From assembly GCA_938743325.2 (NCBI GenBank), contig OW568863.1, positions 310,001-374,000 on the forward strand: a stretch of DNA of 64,000 nucleotides. The letters are read 5' to 3'. The DNA comes from Pycnococcus provasolii. Lineage: Eukaryota; Chlorophyta; Pseudoscourfieldiophyceae; Pseudoscourfieldiales; Pycnococcaceae. The translations under genes were made by a program, and so were the position numbers. This document shows positions 21,179 to 30,587 of the stretch, piece after piece. Below the pieces are notes generated by a model that worked only from the letters and a program-made list of their open reading frames with translations, was not told the origin of the DNA and ran no database searches. Numbering within the stretch: position 1 is the first letter of the stretch; each line of letters begins with the position of its first letter.

Positions 21179-22963
21179 CTAACCGTCGTGCTTCGAGTGC
21201 CGACGCAGGCCGAGCGCGCGGCGTATGCTGAACTTCTTGTGCGGCCTGGATACCATCTCCGGGGGCATGTACTCGGACGGCGAGTGTGGATGCGAAGGAA
21301 GGCCCTTCTTCTTCAGGCTGGTGCTGTGCGGTGCCTTGCATACCACCTCCGGAGCTATCACCGGGCCACCCAAAGGTTCGTCTTTCGCCTTCTCCTTAAT
21401 GGGCACTTTGTAGGAAGCCTTCTTCTCCGTCAGCGGCATCATGGATGGTGCCGCGCCCGCCGGAGGTGGTGTGGTGGGCATCATCTGAATCGATGCCCTC
21501 TGGTTAATGGGGCTTGGTGTTCGGTTCTCGTCAGCAGGGCTCTCCGCCTCCTCCTCCGCCGCAGGTGGCGGTGTGGGCACCATGTACTTTGCCGGCTGCG
21601 CTGGCTTCTTCGGTTCCGCTCGAATTGGCGCCATGACGCCCTCGTCGTTTTCCAGGCGATCTGAACGAGTGCGCGCCTTTCGAAGCACGCGCCCGAGCTC
21701 GCCAAGTCGCCTGTCGGGGCAGCGAAAGTTGCTTGCCGCGATGGATCCGGCAGCCACAGCATTCTCCGCTGGCTGACTCGTCGCTTTTGTGAATGCGCCC
21801 TCGAGACTCGACGCCTTGGTTTTGTTCAGCGTCGCTCGCGCGAGCCCGTAATCCTGCTCCGCCTTGCGCACGTCCACATCTTCGTACGCGTTACCTGCGC
21901 CATCCTGCGCGGCTGCGCCCATGCGTAGCTTACCTTTCGCGGAGTCGTAAGCCCTTGCCGCATCATTCGCAGACGTGTCCCAGCCACCAGGTCGCTCGCG
22001 CTGCGGCGTCGTGCGCGACGCCGCCGCGCTCTCCGCTCGTGTGCGCGCAGCCTCGAGCTTGCGCTGCACCTGCTCGTCCTCCACTTTGGACGCGCCGCTG
22101 GTGCCCGCCGCTGCCGCCGCCTCCTTGCGCATGCGCTGCGGCGTCTTGCGCGATGCCACTGCGCTCTCCGCTCGTGTGCGCGCAGCCTCGAGCTTGCGCT
22201 GCACCTGCTCGTCTTCCACTTTGGACGCGCCGCTGGTGCCCGCCGCTGCCGCCGCCTCCTTGCGCATGCGCTGCGGCGTCTTGCGCGATGCCGCCGCGCT
22301 CTCCGCTCGTGTGCGCGCAGCCTCGAGCTTGCGCTGCACCTGCTCGTCCTCCACTTTGGACGCGCCGCTGGTGCCCGCCGCTGCCGCCGCCTCCTTGCGC
22401 ATGCGCTGCGGCGTCTTGCGCGATGCCACTGCGCTCTCCGCTCGTGTGCGCGCAGCCTCGAGCTTGCGCTGCACCTGCTCGTCCACGGTGCTTTCGCTCA
22501 TCTGTTCCTTGCGCGCTTCCACGGGCGAGGCAACGAAAGTTCTCGTACGCGCCTTGTTCAGTTTCTCCGTGAGTTCCGGGCTCGCAGATGACGACGAGTC
22601 CGTGGAGTTGCGTTCTTCCCTGACTTTCGGTTTGTACGGAGTCTCTTGCAGGCCCACGCCCTTCTCCACCATGTCCCTCCTTCTCTGCAGCTGCTGTGCA
22701 ACGTCTGCGTCGCCTTCGAACGAGTGCTCTTGACTGTGCGCCTTGTTTGTTTTCTGACTGCTCCTCGGCGGTTTCGAAGCGTTGGTTACCTCCGATCGCC
22801 TTCTTGCCTGTTGCAGCTTCTCCTTGAGGTCGCCTTCCGTATCGTCGGAGCTGGAGATGTGCGCGTACGTCTCCGCCTTAACGGGCTCCGTCGGGTCATT
22901 ATCGCCGTTTCGTTTGTTCGCACCACCACCACCTCGTCCGCGTAGAAATCGGCCAAACACCAT
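21179..22963 (-). CDS. Low-complexity protein with 45-residue tandem repeats
   Basis: The 594-residue product starts at an ATG at 22963 (MVFGRFLRGRGGGGANKR). Its centre (about residues 160-320) is built of nearly identical 45-residue units (135 bp) beginning DEQVQRKLEAARTRAESA and ending AAAAAGTSGASKVE. Three are complete, and a fourth diverges after RTTPQRERPGG. Related motifs (EKLQQARRRSE, EKLNKARTRTF, LGRVLRKARTRSD) occur outside the array, so the protein as a whole is built from a KxxxARxR helix theme. The C-terminal part is Pro-rich (MVPTPPPAAEEE, MMPTTPPPAG) and basic. No enzymatic or membrane domain is seen. Function is unknown; a scaffold or microtubule-associated role would be a guess. 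Confidence 0.75.
   Translation of the reverse strand: MVFGRFLRGRGGGGANKRNGDNDPTEPVKAETYAHISSSDDTEGDLKEKLQQARRRSEVTNASKPPRSSQKTNKAHSQEHSFEGDADVAQQLQRRRDMVEKGVGLQETPYKPKVREERNSTDSSSSASPELTEKLNKARTRTFVASPVEARKEQMSESTVDEQVQRKLEAARTRAESAVASRKTPQRMRKEAAAAAGTSGASKVEDEQVQRKLEAARTRAESAAASRKTPQRMRKEAAAAAGTSGASKVEDEQVQRKLEAARTRAESAVASRKTPQRMRKEAAAAAGTSGASKVEDEQVQRKLEAARTRAESAAASRTTPQRERPGGWDTSANDAARAYDSAKGKLRMGAAAQDGAGNAYEDVDVRKAEQDYGLARATLNKTKASSLEGAFTKATSQPAENAVAAGSIAASNFRCPDRRLGELGRVLRKARTRSDRLENDEGVMAPIRAEPKKPAQPAKYMVPTPPPAAEEEAESPADENRTPSPINQRASIQMMPTTPPPAGAAPSMMPLTEKKASYKVPIKEKAKDEPLGGPVIAPEVVCKAPHSTSLKKKGLPSHPHSPSEYMPPEMVSRPHKKFSIRRALGLRRHSKHDG
22056..22495. repeat. 135-bp tandem repeat array inside the coding region
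   Basis: The 20-mer starting CCACTTTGGACGCGCCGCTG recurs at 22081, 22216 and 22351, exactly 135 bp apart. Units one and three share variants that unit two lacks, indicating a 270-bp higher-order pattern. Confidence 0.92.
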
Positions 22964-23824
22964 AGTTGTTTGATTTTTGATGAATGAATCACTACTCTAC
23001 GATAACCTGAACAGACCAGAAAAACGAAAAGGCAGAATGAATAACGCGTAACGCGTGAATAGATAACCTCTGAAGAACTTCTTAAGGAAAAAAATATCGC
23101 AAAGAGTGCTATTAATATTATGCTCAATAATATGGAATAATGCGCACTATGTGGCGTGATGAAAGATGAAAGAATACTACAGGGTGGGAAACGGGAACCA
23201 GCACACTCCAAATACAAACAAGACAAAGCCAGAACAACAAAGCGGTTGTTGACTTTGCAAAATGGCCTGATGCCTGATGCCTGATGGAAGGCTTCCTCCT
23301 CCTTCTTCTCCTTGGAGCACGTCAATGATTGATTTTCGGCATTTTCCCTTCTTCGCCTAAAGGTCGACTATCATCGTCCTCCTTCCTCCTTGCCTCCTTC
23401 TCAGCTGATTTCCCAAAACAAAATACTGAGGCGTGCGCGCGCCTTCCTCCCTCCCTCTGTCCCTCCCTCCTCCGTCCTCCTGGCCCTGGCAGCCTGTCCA
23501 TGGAGAGCTGTGACCAGTCAAGTTCATCCTTCAGAAGGCCCAATCGTACCCGTACTTAGCGTAAGTTAGTTAACATCGCCGTGAGCTGTGAGCACACGCT
23601 TTCCCTTCACGTACCCTAATAAGGTTCGGTTTGGACGTTATTTTAGCAGAATGGGGGGGATGCTGTGATGTCACGTTTCATGCTGGCTCGAAGATGGGTT
23701 AGGGTTAGGGTTAGGGTGCTAACTACTAACTTAGTTATAAGGTCCCTCCGCCCTCCACGTCGCCCCATCCGTTTTCGCGCATCGTTTTTCACGTCAAGGC
23801 TTCGTGTCTTCGCATGCGCGCATA
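22964..23824. other. Intergenic between divergent repeat protein and LYR gene
   Basis: This 861-bp stretch has an A/T-rich half (23000-23170) and a CCT-rich run (23437-23482). A TTAGGG array sits near the LYR start (separate entry). No gene was seen. Confidence 0.55.
23696..23716 (+). promoter_or_regulatory. TTAGGG array upstream of LYR gene
   Basis: Three and a half telomere-type units (GGGTTAGGG...), sense-oriented, end 108 bp before the LYR start codon. The position matches arrays before three other genes in the window. A regulatory role is inferred. Confidence 0.55.
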
Positions 23825-24232
23825 ATGGCGCGAGCGGGTGCGCACAGGCTCATGACGCGCGTGTTCGCTTCGGGGAGGAGACAACACGCGGCGTCGGCGT
23901 CGGCATGCGAGGCGTCATCTTCGAGCAGTGCCAACACGGAAGCGTTGGCGTGCTACCGCAATATCCTAAGGGCGATTCGCGCTTTCCCCGCAGATGCCGA
24001 GCCGCTCAAGACGGAAGCCAGAAGCGCGTTCGAGGCGAACAGGAACATCACGGACGAAACTGCAAGACGAAAACTCTTGGAGGCGGCGCAGACGCGCATC
24101 ACTCTCGCACACCACTACGGCATACCGTTCGACCGACCGCAGCACGACGCGACGCTCGCTCTGCCCGAGACGAAGCACAGGCCGAGTCCCGTGCACGACT
24201 TCGACAGCATGGGCGCGGCGCCGAGGAAATGA
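23825..24232 (+). CDS. LYR-motif (Complex1_LYR-like) mitochondrial protein
   Basis: The ATG at 23825 gives 135 residues (MARAGAHRLMTRVFASGRRQ); the open frame upstream begins with a GTG. The Arg-rich, acid-free N-terminus of about 30 residues looks like a mitochondrial presequence. The core ACYRNILRAIRAFPADAEPL, then EARSAFEANRNITDE and LLEAAQTRITLAHHYGIPFD, fits the Complex1_LYR pattern (L/CYR at helix 1, a later F, and a three-helix bundle). LYR proteins act with acyl-carrier protein as assembly factors or small subunits of respiratory complexes or Fe-S delivery. Which member this is cannot be fixed by eye. Its promoter and 3' flank both carry telomere-like arrays, in opposite orientation. 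Confidence 0.8.
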   Translation: MARAGAHRLMTRVFASGRRQHAASASACEASSSSSANTEALACYRNILRAIRAFPADAEPLKTEARSAFEANRNITDETARRKLLEAAQTRITLAHHYGIPFDRPQHDATLALPETKHRPSPVHDFDSMGAAPRK

Positions 24233-24895
24233 GGACACGGCGCACTGTAACTTGTTAGTACCACGGACGATACACGGCGCGACACGTCGCCCATGTCCGA
24301 CAGGTCCGAGCCGTAACCCTAACCCTAACCCCCGTGCCTCCCTCCCTACCCTCCCTCCTCGAGGTCAGGCTTTTTCGAATTCGCCCGTTCGCCGCAGCTC
24401 TTCGCACTCCTATGGTAACCAGCCAGCCATGCTGGACGCGTTTCGTCGGTCCCACTACTCTCGAACTCTCGAAGGTCAAGGCAGGTGGTCAAGGCTCACT
24501 GCTCCCAGCTCCTGGGCAGGCGTTGCAGTGGCGTTGCAGTGGCGTTTGCAACTTGCAAGCCATCATGTCTCTCCAGCCAGCCCAGCCCAGTTCGAATCAT
24601 CGGCCGCATGAACGCATCAACGAACGAACGTTTAAACGCGCAGGAACATCTAACCTAACTAGTCTAAGAAGTAGGTGGTAGAAGTACATCAACGAGGGGT
24701 CCATCGTCCAGCAACGCCTCTGCACATTTATTCTCACTGTATTTGGCAAACAAACTTGCAGCAAGCTTGTTGGCCTTCTTTCTTTTCCAGTTTTGTTTTC
24801 CATACATAACACGGCTGGCTGAAGGTTTCGCGCCGTGTCCCTCTCCCCACGCTCATCTCATAGGTCCCTTAAGGGCAAGCCTGCAAAGCAGCTGT
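24233..24895. other. Intergenic between LYR and C2-domain genes
   Basis: This 663-bp stretch contains a CCCTAA array at 24314-24332 and a short direct repeat of GGCGTTGCAGT at about 24522-24545. No gene was found. Confidence 0.5.
24314..24332 (-). repeat. Telomere-like CCCTAA array
   Basis: Three units on the + strand, opposite in orientation to the array at 23696, lie 82 bp after the LYR stop codon. Confidence 0.85.
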
Positions 24896-25480
24896 ATGGC
24901 GTCGTGCTTCAGCTCGCCTGAGCGCCGACAAGGGTCGCCTCGCGGAACTTCGCCCGAACGCACCGCCGCGAGGCCAGGCACCGGGTGCGCCACCGCCGTC
25001 GAGGCGGCGTTCTTCTCCAGCGGCTCAGACGCCGTGCTCTCGCCACGGCTCTGTGGGCTCGGATCGCCCAGAAGCGTCTCCTCCGCGGGCACGGATGCAA
25101 GGGATACGCCGTCGTCGAGGGGACGGCCGCCGCGTGCGCCGTCGCCAAGCAGCACCACGCGCTCGCCACGAAGCACCAGCCCAAACATCTTCCCCGACCC
25201 GCCCGTGCGCAACCCCGTGCGCGTGGGCGGCGGGTTCTCCGACACGCCGAGCCGAACGCGCGAGGAGGCGATGTCACCCGAACGCGAGGAGGAAGTTTAC
25301 GTCAGCCTCACAGATCCGGGCGACATGTCAAGTGGTACGTCTTCTCTTTCTTACTTTGACTCATCAACATGACTTGGCACGCGCGAGCGGCGTCTTGCTG
25401 GGACTTGATTTTGCTTTGGTCTTTGTTTTTTTTTGCTTTGGGTCTTGTTTTTGTTTTGTGTGTGTGTGTGTGTATGTGTA

Positions 25481-25558
<78 letters not shown>

Positions 25559-28229
25559 CCTTGTTTTGTGCGTATTCTGTGGCTTGGTTCAGAACCTGAC
25601 TAGCTTATCCTCGTCGCGTCTCTTGCCACGGCAACGAACACCACTTGCAGCGGAGTGGGGTGACCCGCACCCGCTTATGCGCCACTCCATCGAAACAAAG
25701 ATGGCTGGTGGCCAGGCGAAAGGCCCGCTCTACGCCAACAAGTGGGAGACAAGCCTGCGAGAGGATCTGCGAGCAGGCGTTCGGCCAATTGGCCGACGCC
25801 GCGTCGCGTCCCCCGAGCCACGTGAAAACACTGCATCTTGGGACGACTCGCCGCCGACGAGACCAAAACCCTCCAACACCAAAACAGAATTGCAAAAGAA
25901 GTCGCCACCGGCAGGAAGCAGAGGGGTGAGCGCAACAGCTAGTGGAAGCAGCACGCCGCAAGCCACGCCGGCACCGGCGCCGTCGTCGACGACGACAACG
26001 CCGGCAACGGGTGGAACGACGAAAAAGGCGGCTGGTGTGCGCAGCTTGTACGAGGAGGGAATTGCACTCGACAACCAAGATCGACTGCAGCGACTCAGTC
26101 CGCCTTCGAGCCTGATGAACGCGGCACGCAGCGCGTTTGGCAACACAACCGCACAAGCGGCAACGACGCCGACGAGCACACTCGCGCCCAAGCCCGTCGA
26201 GCCGGTTTCGCACCCCAAACAACCTTGGAACTTCGCGGCGGGAAGTCCTTCTCGAGCAAAGGTGGCCGGCTTGCCCCCGACGATGGGCTCTCAGAAGAAA
26301 GACGACGCGGAGCGCAAGGTTGCGCGACGCCTCGACCAAGGTTCCGCCGCGGATTCGGATTCTCCGAGAAAGAAGATGGAGAAAGACACGGACTCAACCG
26401 TCCTTCCCGCGTTCATCATCATATGCGTCGCGCTCGCGATCCTCTACATGCTAGGCGGTGGGCGAATTCTCGCGAGCATCGTGGACGGTCCGATTGCTGT
26501 CTTCGTCGCCGCCTGGCTGCCAGCGCCATCGATCATTCGAACAGTCATGGCGCGCCTCGGACTGGCCTTTTCTCGACTGTTCGGAGGACCTGGACCTCTT
26601 ACGATCCGTGCTCTTCGCGCAGCGGGCCTCCCCGAGTTTCAGGGAACAGCCATGGGTGTCATCGGGTCAATGCTCAAAATGCTCGAGAGCGGAATCATCT
26701 CGCTTGGTCACATCGCCGTCATCAGCCAGGCGTTCAACCGCATCGTGGACTTCACGTCAAACCCACGCCGCCTCACCGTCCTTGCAGCGGCGTACACTGC
26801 CTTTACCTGGATTCGCAGCATGATGCAGAACGACGAGACAACGGGTGAGGACGCAAAGCCCACGCCTGCAACGCCGCCACAACCACCATCGATCACAACG
26901 ACTCCTGCATCCACGACGCGCGCGCAAGCGCTGCTGGCGCATGCGAAGGCTGAAGGAAGTCTCGACTCGATGCCGGCAACGCCGAAAACTCCCGGCGCCG
27001 CTGTTGCCTTCGAAGCCTCCACGCGTCATCGGAGTCGATCGGCGAGTATCTCGGAAGGACAGGCGGCTGTCTACCGCTCGTCGGCGGCGGATGAGTTGGA
27101 GGAGATGCGCACGAAGATGGAAGCTCAACGGCAATCAATCAGCAAAGCCAACGGTGAGGAACCATCCTCCTCCTCTACGGAAGCACGCGGGCCAGCAATC
27201 ACACCCACCGTGCCCGCGCGTCGCCCAACTGTCTCCGCCACCCCAGAGGTCAGCAGCCAAGCTCGCGATCGTGCGAAGTCGATGACGGACGAGATGGCAA
27301 CGGCACTGCGCAAGCGACGAGAGAGCTTGAACGAGACGCCCCGGGAGAATGCCCCATCTTCACAACAGCCACGCAGGGATTCTTCCGAGTCAGCTGGCAC
27401 GTTTGCATGGAAGCCAGTGGGGCCACAGAAGAAAGCGACGGACGATGAGTTGCGCGAAGCACTTGGTATGGACGATGCCGACGTCGACGACGGTGATTCG
27501 CCTCCCGTGGCGACGTTGACACGTCCTGTGGCACCTTCGCCGATCGCATCTCAATCTCCTGCACCGTTGCCAGCGTTCGCCGCGCCAACACCAGCACCGA
27601 CACCCGTGTCGGCATCCTTGGCAAGTCCCACGCAAGGCGAGCAGCGCCCGCTCAGCGTTGCAGAGCGTCGGCGGCAATTTGCGGAGAGAGCGGAGGCGAT
27701 GAAAGCCAGTGCGAGCAAGGCTGTCGCGCATCGTCGGAGCATAGCAAGTCCAGAGGAGGCGAGGCGGCAGATGGAGGGAGCTCGACTAAGCTGGTCTCCG
27801 CAGGGAGCGAAAGCGATTGCCGTGAACGTCGTTCGGGCTAAGCTACGCCTGGTAATTGTTGGCGCCAAGAACCTCATGCCTCGCGATCGATCGGGCTCGA
27901 GCGATCCTTACGTCGAAGTGCACTACGAGGGCCAGATGAAGAAGACTAAGGTGGTGACGCAGAACCTGAATCCGATGTGGATGCAGGAGCTTGCATTTGA
28001 CGTGACGGATGAAAACAACGAAGTTCTACTTCGCGTTTGGGATCGCGACACGTTGAGCAAGGACGACTTTCTCGGAGAGACGCGGTTCCGCGTCGCCGAC
28101 TTTTCCGGCGCGGCGGGCGCCGACTCAAGCCAGCGCGATTTTACGTTGCAGCGCGGTTCGAGCGGTCGTAGCTATGTGAACGACGTTTCCGGCACGCTTA
28201 CTGTGCGTGCGACTGTCATGGAAGTGTAA
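24896..28229 (+). CDS. C2-domain membrane protein, two exons
   Basis: Exon 1 is 24896-25334 and exon 2 is 25651-28229, with a 316-nt intron in phase 1 (1005 residues). The N-terminal 550 residues are mainly disordered, Ser/Pro/Thr-rich sequence (SPERRQGSPRGTSPERTAAR). A hydrophobic stretch near 400-450 (LPAFIIICVALAILYMLGGG, then IAVFVAAWLPAP) suggests a membrane hairpin or anchor. A further amphipathic region and a long Ala/Ser/Glu linker lead to a C-terminal C2 domain (about 880-1000). This reads LRLVIVGAKNLMPRDRSGSS, DPYVEVHYEG, NPMWMQELAFDV and WDRDTLSKDDFLGE, with the Asp residues expected of Ca2+-binding loops. It probably recruits membranes or lipids in a Ca2+-dependent way. The exact homologue is unknown. 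Confidence 0.82.
25335..25650 (+). other. Intron with long (GT)n microsatellite
   Basis: Donor GTACGT after codon phase 1; acceptor CTTGCAG before CGGAGTGG. Nearly pure GT dinucleotides fill about 25457-25552. The exon-2 frame reads through the intron without a stop, so an automatic caller would add a false Cys-Val repeat. Confidence 0.78.
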
Positions 28230-28554
28230 GGCGAAAACGTGTAAGTGATGATCCCACGCACAAGTTCTAACCCCCCTCACACGCACACGCGGGACAACTT
28301 GAACCCCCGTTCTCCTCTCCCGTCCGGAGAACCCCCATACATACCTGTAATTCCCCGGGGAGCCTCACCGGGAATTATTGGGCACCCAACAGAAAGCGGA
28401 TTCCGATCGATCGTGTGTGGATAGAATCCTGTTTTCAACCCCGGTCCCGGGTGACTGGTCCGATTAGAAAGGTGTTCGTCCAAAGAAACAGCAGCCAGCC
28501 ACACAGCCCAGCCGACAGCGGTCTTCGCTTCACCGGAATCATCTTTCCAGATAA
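28230..28554. other. Intergenic between tandem genes, with hairpin
   Basis: 325 bp. At 28348-28377 an inverted repeat TAATTCCCCG...CGGGAATTA could form a hairpin. This may mark the 3' end of the C2 gene. Nothing else was seen. Confidence 0.5.
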
Positions 28555-30495
28555 ATGGCGTTCTGTACTCCTCACGTTCACGTTCGTTGTTGTGGTGCTC
28601 GTGCTCCTTCTCGTGCTCCTGCCGCTGGGATTGGTGCTCGTGGTGCTCCTCCTTCTCGTGCAGGCTTGGGTGGCTTGGGTGGGGGGCTTGTGGTTAGTGG
28701 TCGTAGTGCGTCGTTCTCGGGTGTTAGTGCGTCGTCGTCATCATCTGCGGCGAATGTTGCGAACGTTGATGTCGCGCCGCCATCATCAGGCTCGTCAGCA
28801 ACACCGACCTCGACCCCGCCGAAACCGGACAACGGCAAAAACGTCGTGATTGTTGGTGCCGGCGTCGGTGGACTCTGCATGGCGGGAAGACTGCGACGAG
28901 AAGGATACGCTGTGACGCTCCTCGAAAGAGGAACGCGCGCAGGGGGGCGCATGACGTCCGCGGAAACACCCAAGGGCTACCGCTTCGACACAGGACCGTC
29001 GCTGCTGCTCTTCCCCGACAAGTACCGCGAGGCTTTCGAGGCACTTGGTAGGGATATCAAGGACTACGTCGACATCGTCAGGGTCTGTCCACCGTACCGC
29101 ATACACTACGGCGAGGATCACACGTCCGTGGACCTCAGCTACGACTGCGAGGAAATGAGGGCAACGTGCGAGTCCATAGAACCAGGTTCCAGCCGCTCGT
29201 ACTTCAGGTGGCTCTCCGCAGCCAAGGCGAGCCTTGACCTCGGCGTTAAGGCGTTCATCGAGCGCGATTGCACAAGCGCACTTGATTTCATCAACCTCAA
29301 GCTCGTAGGACCGCTCGCGCTCGCCGTGAACCCGCTCGAGCTGCTGCTTCCGCAGCAGTTCCAGATGAGCCAGTACTTCAAGTCCGACAAGCTCAAGGCG
29401 CTGTTCAGCTACCAGGAACTGTACGTGGGCCTGTCACCGTACAACGCACCCGGAGTGTTCAGCTTGCTGGCAGCGACGGAGATCACCGACGGCGTGTGGT
29501 ATCCTAAAGGCGGATTCCAGACGGTGCGCAACGCCCTGCTCAAGATCTGCGAGGAGGATGGCGTGGACGTGCGCTTCGAGAGCGAGGTCGCTGAGATCAC
29601 GACGGTGCGCGACGACGCCGCGCCGGACAGCGTGGCGACGAATGGCGAACGCGCTACGGGCGTTCGTCTTGCAGACGGCACGACGCTCGACGCCAACCTC
29701 GTGGTGTGCAATGCGGACATCCCCGTTGTCTACGACAAGTATTTGCGATCAGACGCATCAGTGGAGTCGCAGCCAAATCCGTATGCTACCGAGGCGGCTC
29801 GGCAAAATGATATGGACTATAGCGTCAGCGTGATCAACTTCTGCTGGAGCCTCAAGGGCACGAAGCTTGACGGGCTGCGGCACCACAATGTGTTCCTCAG
29901 CGGCGACTACGAGGGCAGCTGGAACAGGTCTGGGGTCCCGGAGGACTTCCGCGAGGGTGTGCAGCACAACTTCTACGTGCATCGCCCCAAGGCGACGGAT
30001 CCGAGCTGTGTTCCAAGCAACTCTGCCGACGCGGACGAGGAGTCACTCATGGTCCTTCTTCCCGTCGGAAACCTCGCACAGATGGAGAAGCGCGCGAAGG
30101 AGAAGGGCGTGGCGATGCCGACGATGGAGGAGATGGTCGCCGCAGGAAGGGAAAGCGTGCTGCGCCGCTTCGAGGAGAGCGGGCATGGTAACTTGCGCGA
30201 TTGCATCGTGGAGGAGACGGTCATCGATCCGCGCGAATGGGAGGAGGCGTACAACCTCAAGCATGGCGCCGTGTTTGGGCTCAGCCACGGCCTGCTGCAG
30301 CTCGCGTGCTTCCGTCCTCCGACGAAGACGCAACTGCCCGCGGCGGTTTGGCCAGAGACGCCCGTTCCTGACGGCTTGCACTTCATCGGCGCGTCCACGC
30401 GACCAGGCAATGGCGTTCCGCTGGTTATGATGGGCGTTGCAGTCGAGTTTGAGAACATCTTAAAAGCTGAGAAGGCACGCACCATGGCGCGGTGA
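28555..30495 (+). CDS. CrtI-type carotenoid desaturase/isomerase-like FAD oxidoreductase
   Basis: The ATG at 28555 gives 646 residues. The first 90 or so residues are Ala/Ser/Arg-rich with few acids (MAFCTPHVHVRCCGARAPSR), a likely plastid transit peptide. The FAD-binding dinucleotide fold follows: VVIVGAGVGGLCMAGRLRRE near 97, LLERGTRAGGRMTS, and GYRFDTGPSLLLFPD near 140. Later CrtI/CrtISO features are QMSQYFKSDKLKALFSYQEL, YVGLSPYNAPGVFSLL, YPKGGFQTVRNALLKICE and a C-terminal FAD-contact motif LHFIGASTRPGNGVPLVMMG. The family desaturates or isomerises carotenoids in plastids. It could be a carotenoid isomerase relative or a less defined plant phytoene-dehydrogenase-like protein. The superfamily is firm; the exact reaction is open. 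It is tail-to-tail with PRP3 (92 bp). Confidence 0.88.
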   Translation: MAFCTPHVHVRCCGARAPSRAPAAGIGARGAPPSRAGLGGLGGGLVVSGRSASFSGVSASSSSSAANVANVDVAPPSSGSSATPTSTPPKPDNGKNVVIVGAGVGGLCMAGRLRREGYAVTLLERGTRAGGRMTSAETPKGYRFDTGPSLLLFPDKYREAFEALGRDIKDYVDIVRVCPPYRIHYGEDHTSVDLSYDCEEMRATCESIEPGSSRSYFRWLSAAKASLDLGVKAFIERDCTSALDFINLKLVGPLALAVNPLELLLPQQFQMSQYFKSDKLKALFSYQELYVGLSPYNAPGVFSLLAATEITDGVWYPKGGFQTVRNALLKICEEDGVDVRFESEVAEITTVRDDAAPDSVATNGERATGVRLADGTTLDANLVVCNADIPVVYDKYLRSDASVESQPNPYATEAARQNDMDYSVSVINFCWSLKGTKLDGLRHHNVFLSGDYEGSWNRSGVPEDFREGVQHNFYVHRPKATDPSCVPSNSADADEESLMVLLPVGNLAQMEKRAKEKGVAMPTMEEMVAAGRESVLRRFEESGHGNLRDCIVEETVIDPREWEEAYNLKHGAVFGLSHGLLQLACFRPPTKTQLPAAVWPETPVPDGLHFIGASTRPGNGVPLVMMGVAVEFENILKAEKARTMAR

Positions 30496-30587
30496 GTATA
30501 ACTAAGTAAAAATAAAAGACAAAAAGTAATAACGACTTCGCAGTCCTTTATTTTTGAACATAAGGCTATAGTTACATTTGTGCAAAT

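Noticed and set aside
21793-22733. Two + strand Ala/Pro/Cys/Ser-rich repeat frames
   Set aside because: They mirror the 45-residue repeats of the minus-strand gene; the minus frame has the better start, charge pattern and length.
24583-24610. tRNA-like B-box (AGTTCGAATC)
   Set aside because: The flanks do not pair as a T-arm, and no A-box or acceptor stem was found upstream.
25457-25560. Cys-Val repeat protein segment from the GT tract
   Set aside because: It lies in an intron with good GT..AG sites and phase; splicing gives a continuous protein without it.
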